Below are positions 6,083-9,339 of a DNA stretch of 9,339 nt, in pieces. The translations under genes were made by a program, and so were the position numbers. Position 1 is the stretch's first letter, and every line of letters begins with the position of its first letter. The DNA comes from Acidobacterium sp. (GTDB lineage: Bacteria > Acidobacteriota > Terriglobia > Terriglobales > Acidobacteriaceae), in contig PMAM01000363.1 of the NCBI GenBank assembly GCA_003152595.1, positions 1 to 9,339 on the forward strand, in the 5' to 3' direction. The notes beneath the pieces are model-generated. The model was not told where the DNA came from. It made no database searches and saw only the letters and a list, made by a program, of their open reading frames with translations.

Positions 6083-6577
6083 CTACAGTTTCCGCAACCG
6101 AACCTCGCCGTTGGTTGTCAAAAAATCGATGTGAAACCCCTGTCGCCCGCCCAGCCGCTGCGCGATGACTGAGTAGCCCTCTTCGGCGAGGATCTGAAGC
6201 GCCCGGTCGGCGTTCATCCGTCCCACCGTAGGACGATCCGAGATTGAGCGCTCGACCTTCAAAACGTCCGCCCCGCCGAACAGCTTCACCTCGGTCTCGC
6301 GCCGCGGCGCGCCGAGAGCATCCAGCCGCTTCCCCAACTCGCGGATCGCGAAGTCCACGTATCGCCGCGCCGCCGCCACGCTGAGCCTGTCTTTTTCGGG
6401 CGGGCAATTCGGCAGCATCGGATGGCAAAGCGCTCCGATTCCCAGCCGCCGGTGCCAGAAGGTCACGCCGACGCAGGATCCCAGCACCGTGCGCAGAATC
6501 GTCGGCTCCTGCACCAGATGGGACTCACCCGGCTGCACGTAAATATCCGCTATTACTCTCTCCTCATCCCCGGCCAT
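6083..6577 (-). CDS. cheD: CheD, chemoreceptor glutamine deamidase
   Basis: CheD hydrolyses specific receptor glutamines to glutamates, preparing sites for CheR methylation; in many bacteria it also works with CheC. The 164-residue protein has the family signature LGSCVGVTFWHRRLGIGALCHPMLP (from residue 32). Cys35 is the nucleophile and His52 its partner, 17 residues apart as in characterised CheD. Further conserved elements are KLFGGADVL (98-106) and GRMN (119-122). No cheC is seen in the window. Its ATG lies inside the end of cheR (14-base overlap) and is preceded by a perfect AGGAGG, so the two are translated together. It lies between cheR and cheB, consistent with one adaptation module. 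Confidence 0.96.
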   Translation of the reverse strand: MAGDEERVIADIYVQPGESHLVQEPTILRTVLGSCVGVTFWHRRLGIGALCHPMLPNCPPEKDRLSVAAARRYVDFAIRELGKRLDALGAPRRETEVKLFGGADVLKVERSISDRPTVGRMNADRALQILAEEGYSVIAQRLGGRQGFHIDFLTTNGEVRLRKL

Positions 6578-7412
6578 GGAGCCTCCTGTAGAGCGCCGGC
6601 CCGAGCACCTCCAGAGGAAGGTTCATGTCATGCAACGTCTCGGAATGGCCCACGAACAGATAGCCCCCCGGCTTCAGTTGATTCGTCAGCCTGCGGAGGA
6701 TCTTTTCCTGCGTGGCCCGATCGAAATAGATGATCACGTTGCGGCAGAAAATCCCTTCGGCTTTTTCGCTCAGTCCGTAATCGGCGTCCATGAAATTCAG
6801 GCGGCGAAACTCCACCAGCCGGCGCAGTTCCGGAACCATGCGCGCGCGGTCGGAATCGCGCTCACGGCTGCGCATGACATACTTGCGGCGCAGCGGCGCC
6901 GGGATCGGCTCTACGGTGTCGCTTGAATAGATCCCCAGCTCGGCGCGGCCCAGCACTCGGGTGGAGATGTCGGTGGCCAGGATACGGAAGCGAAAGCCGG
7001 GATGGGCCTCCGCGTATTCGTTCAGCACGATGGCCAGGGTGTAGGGTTCTTCTCCCGAGGAACAGCCCGCGCTCCAGAACAGCAGAGGCTGGCCGCCCGA
7101 ACGCGACATCATCTCGGGCAGAGCCCGCTGCGTCAGGTAGTCGAAATGCTTCGGCTCGCGGAAGAAGTCGGTCTTGTTCGTGGTCACTACGTCGATGAAC
7201 AAGGTCTTCTCGTCGCGAAGGCCATCCGCACCCAGCAGGTACTCGCAGTAGTGCCCGTACGACTCAATGTGCAGCTCCCGCAGCCGCTGTTTCAGCCGGC
7301 CCTCGAGCATCGTTTTCTTTTCCGGGCCGAGGCAGATGCCGGCCTCCGCATAGATAAACGACGTGAGCCGGGCAAAATCGCGGCCGGAGAGCTGATCCTC
7401 ATGGACACTCAT
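6564..7412 (-). CDS. cheR: CheR, SAM-dependent chemoreceptor methyltransferase
   Basis: CheR methylates glutamates on chemoreceptors using S-adenosylmethionine. Residues 10-70 form the small N-terminal helical domain. The catalytic domain carries TTNKTDFFRE (77-86), the SAM-binding motif WSAGCSSGEEPYTLA (113-127), ATDIS (146-150, with Asp148 expected to bind the SAM ribose) and FCRNVIIYFD (222-231), followed by LKPGGYLFVGHSE (246-258). The length of 282 aa is standard and there is no TPR or other extension. It sits 42 bases after cheW and overlaps cheD by 14 bases. The receptor encoded two genes upstream ends in a FERY tail that CheR could bind. No strong ribosome-binding site is visible before ATG 7412. 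Confidence 0.97.
   Translation of the reverse strand: MSVHEDQLSGRDFARLTSFIYAEAGICLGPEKKTMLEGRLKQRLRELHIESYGHYCEYLLGADGLRDEKTLFIDVVTTNKTDFFREPKHFDYLTQRALPEMMSRSGGQPLLFWSAGCSSGEEPYTLAIVLNEYAEAHPGFRFRILATDISTRVLGRAELGIYSSDTVEPIPAPLRRKYVMRSRERDSDRARMVPELRRLVEFRRLNFMDADYGLSEKAEGIFCRNVIIYFDRATQEKILRRLTNQLKPGGYLFVGHSETLHDMNLPLEVLGPALYRRLHGRG
6582..6587 (-). promoter_or_regulatory. Perfect AGGAGG ribosome-binding site of cheD inside cheR
   Basis: On the minus strand AGGAGG lies four bases before the cheD ATG and inside codons for the Arg-Arg pair near the CheR C-terminus. It fixes the cheD start and suggests that cheD is translated efficiently even though it overlaps cheR. Confidence 0.75.
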
Positions 7413-7454
7413 AGCATGGACTCGGCAGAGGAAGGGGCGGCGCGCGCCCCGGTC

Positions 7455-7952
7455 CTAAGCTGCCGCCTCCGCCGTCTGACCCCGCACCGCAGCCAGCTCA
7501 TCGGCTGAGAAGACGCGATCGATGTCCAGGATCATGATGAACTGCGCATCGCGCTTGCCCATGCCCCGGATGAAATCGGTGCGAATCTGCGTGCCGATGC
7601 GCGGCGCCGGCTGGATCTGATCCGGCTCCAGATCGATCACCTCTTCGACCGAATCGGCCAGTGCGCCGATCACCGTAGCTTCGCCATCCAGCTGCACCTC
7701 GACCACCACAATGCAGGTGTTGCGCGTGTTCTCCGTCTTCGACATCTCGAAACAAAGCCGCAGATCGACCACGGGCACAACACTGCCACGCAGATTGATC
7801 ACGCCGCTCATGAATTCCGGCGTTCGCGGGATCGCCGTAATCGTGGTCAGATCGAGCACCTCCCGTACCTTCGCCACGTCGATGGCGAAGATCTCATTGC
7901 GGAGGCGGAAGGTCAGGTACTGCCGGGTTTCCGTAATTTCGCTCACACTCAT
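7455..7952 (-). CDS. cheW: CheW, chemotaxis coupling protein
   Basis: CheW is an SH3-like adaptor that links the receptor signalling tip to the P5 domain of the CheA kinase in membrane or cytoplasmic arrays. The 165-residue protein is a single CheW domain. It shows RQYLTFRLRNEIFAIDV (10-26), KVREVL (28-33), IPRTPEFMSGVINLRGSVVPVVDLR (from 41; Arg55 corresponds to the receptor-contact arginine), VIGALADSVEEVIDL (94-108), RGMGKRDAQFIMILDIDRVFS (from 129), and a short Ala-rich tail. ATG 7952 has AGGAGAGGAATTGGAG directly upstream, a good ribosome-binding region. It follows mcp by 67 bases that contain a strong hairpin, and precedes cheR. Confidence 0.97.
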   Translation of the reverse strand: MSVSEITETRQYLTFRLRNEIFAIDVAKVREVLDLTTITAIPRTPEFMSGVINLRGSVVPVVDLRLCFEMSKTENTRNTCIVVVEVQLDGEATVIGALADSVEEVIDLEPDQIQPAPRIGTQIRTDFIRGMGKRDAQFIMILDIDRVFSADELAAVRGQTAEAAA

Positions 7953-7983
7953 CTCTCCAATTCCTCTCCTGTGCGCCGCAGGA

Positions 7984-8012
7984 CGGCGCGCCGCGTTGCA
8001 GGCGACGCGCCG
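7984..8012. repeat. Strong GC hairpin between mcp and cheW
   Basis: CGGCGCG (7984-7990) pairs with CGCGCCG (8006-8012). After one mismatch, CGC (7992-7994) pairs with GCG (8002-8004), leaving a 7-base loop. It lies just after the mcp stop codon, and no T run follows on the coding strand. It is therefore more likely an RNA-stability or processing element between cistrons than a full terminator. Confidence 0.5.
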
Positions 8013-8019
8013 CCACCGG

Positions 8020-9339
8020 TCAGTAGCGCTCGAACTCGCCGTCCAGTTCGTCTTTTTTGTCGCTCAGGCGCAACTTGACTCCGCCTTTCGCCGACGCTTT
8101 GTTCCCCCCGGCCGCTGCCTGGGATGTGGGTTTTGCGGCGTGCACCGGACGCGGTGGCTTTCCTCCCCGCCGCGGCGCATCGGTTTCGTCGTCTGTTTTG
8201 AAGAAGGCCAGCGCGCTCACCAGCTGTTCGGACTGCCCGCTCAGCTCCTCGGTGGTCGACGCCATCTCCTCGGCCGCCGAAGCGTTCTGCTGGATCACCT
8301 TCTCCAGCTGCTGCAGCGCCTTGTTGATCTGCTCGGCTCCGGTGTCCTGCTCCTTGCTGGCCGCCGTGATCTCCTGCACCAGCTCGGCCGTGCGCTGGAT
8401 GTCCGGCACCAGTTTGTCCAGCATCTCGCCCGACTTCTCCGACACACGCAGCGTGGTCGAGGAGAGCTGGTTGATCTCCACTGCCGCCTTCTGGCTGCGC
8501 TCGGCCAGCTTGCGCACTTCGGCCGCCACCACGGCGAAGCCCTTGCCGTGTTCGCCAGCCCGCGCCGCTTCAATCGCCGCATTCAGCGCCAGCAGATTGG
8601 TCTGCCGGGCGATCTCCTCGATGATCGAGATCTTGTTGGCGATCTCCTTCATCGCGGCGACCGCTTCCAGTACGCTTTTGCCGCTCTCCTGCGCGTCGCG
8701 AGCGCTCTTGTTGGCGATCTTGTCGGTTTGTTGCGCGTTGTCGGCGTTCTGCTTGATGTTGGAAACCATCTCCTCCATCGACGAAGAGGCCTCTTCAGCG
8801 GCGGCGGCCTGCGAGCTGGCGCCCTTGGACACCTGGACTGAAGCGGTTGAGATCGACTGGCTGGCCGAAGCCACTTCGCCGGCAATGGTGCGAATCTCCC
8901 CCACCGTCTGCGTCAGACCCGCCACCATGGCGGATAGAGCCTGCATCAGCTTGTCCTGGGCAGACCGCTCCGTCAGGCTCACCGTCAGGTCGCCTTTGGC
9001 CACCTGCTCGGCTGCCGCCGTGATCGCGTTCATCGCGTCGATCAGCGTGTTCAGGTTGTTCTTGATGGTGTTGAAGTCGCCGTTGTAGTTGTCGGTGATA
9101 CGCGCCGGGATGTCGCCCTTGCTGATCTGGTCCACGTAGCGCGCGGACACGTTGAGCGGCCCGATGACTGCATCGAGCATGGCGTTGACGCCGCGCACAA
9201 TCTCCCCGTAAGCGCCGTGGAACTGATCCACCTTGCCGCGCTCGGAGAGCTGCCCCGCCTTCGACGCCTCGATCAGCCGATCCAGCTCCCCGTGCAGCCC
9301 CTGGACCACGCTGCCCACATTGTTGATCGCCTGCTTCAT
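8020..9339 (-). CDS. Methyl-accepting chemotaxis protein, poly-HAMP (5' end outside window)
   Basis: This is the C-terminal 439 residues of a chemoreceptor. The Met at the window edge is probably internal, because HAMP-like sequence is already under way there. Residues 1-145 hold at least three HAMP-like units: around GQLSERG (29-35), ISKGDIPARITDNYNGDF (72-89) and VAKGDLTVSL (113-122). The MCP signalling domain follows. It has methylation-type EE pairs at 182-183 and 357-358, each fitting the small-small-x-x-E-E-x-x-small-small pattern, and the conserved hairpin tip EEIARQTNLLALNAAIEAAR (241-260) continuing through GFAVVAAEVRKLAERS. A flexible Pro/Ala/Lys-rich tail (384-430) ends in GEFERY, similar to CheR/CheB-binding pentapeptides. 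No membrane segment is visible in this part; sensing and membrane regions, if any, lie outside. It is the first che gene seen, ahead of cheW. Confidence 0.95.
   Translation of the reverse strand: MKQAINNVGSVVQGLHGELDRLIEASKAGQLSERGKVDQFHGAYGEIVRGVNAMLDAVIGPLNVSARYVDQISKGDIPARITDNYNGDFNTIKNNLNTLIDAMNAITAAAEQVAKGDLTVSLTERSAQDKLMQALSAMVAGLTQTVGEIRTIAGEVASASQSISTASVQVSKGASSQAAAAEEASSSMEEMVSNIKQNADNAQQTDKIANKSARDAQESGKSVLEAVAAMKEIANKISIIEEIARQTNLLALNAAIEAARAGEHGKGFAVVAAEVRKLAERSQKAAVEINQLSSTTLRVSEKSGEMLDKLVPDIQRTAELVQEITAASKEQDTGAEQINKALQQLEKVIQQNASAAEEMASTTEELSGQSEQLVSALAFFKTDDETDAPRRGGKPPRPVHAAKPTSQAAAGGNKASAKGGVKLRLSDKKDELDGEFERY

Noticed and set aside
7711..9088. Overlapping plus-strand frames opposite cheW and mcp (7711-8841 and 8057-9088)
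   Set aside because: Leu/Arg/His-rich and Ser/Ala-rich low-complexity products that mirror the coiled-coil codons of the receptor; no start signals or domains.

Overview
The window is GC-rich bacterial DNA, densely packed with genes and with no RNA genes, insertion sequences or CRISPR arrays that I can see. The Tat-exported GH51 enzyme, the UbiD-family protein and the compact Che operon would fit a soil Acidobacteriota (Bryobacterales/Solibacter-like). That placement is an inference from gene style; Myxococcota or another GC-rich soil lineage is possible.

Region 1 (1-1504, + strand) is a hipB-hipA type II toxin-antitoxin pair. An XRE-family DNA-binding antitoxin overlaps by 29 bases a full-length HipA-like Ser/Thr kinase with its catalytic Asp and Asn motifs intact. 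Region 2 (1510-3300, - strand) meets hipA tail to tail with only 5 bases between the stop codons. It holds a Tat-exported GH51 alpha-L-arabinofuranosidase with a readable promoter (TTGACA, 17 bp, TATCGT). A perfect 12-bp palindrome, GTAAACGTTTAC, sits just at the expected transcription start and looks like a LacI-family repressor site. Region 3 (3334-4431, - strand) is a UbiD-family (prenyl-FMN decarboxylase) protein that lacks roughly the last quarter of the family length. By motif alignment it has lost the residues that normally hold the metal/prFMN site. Region 4 (4432-4980) is about 550 bases without a convincing gene but rich in inverted repeats.

Region 5 (4981-9339, - strand) is a chemotaxis operon transcribed in the order mcp (5' end outside the window), cheW, cheR, cheD, cheB, closed by a plausible intrinsic terminator. 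The receptor carries at least three HAMP-like units, conserved methylation sites and a C-terminal FERY tail that resembles a CheR/CheB docking pentapeptide. CheR methylates it, CheD deamidates it, CheB demethylates it, and CheW links it to a CheA kinase. Neither cheA nor cheY is in the window; they may lie beyond the right edge.

No wholly new system is evident. The items most worth a second look are the degenerate, truncated UbiD homologue, the GIS variant of the HipA glycine-rich loop, the promoter/operator of the arabinofuranosidase, and the structured gap between cheB and the UbiD-like gene.
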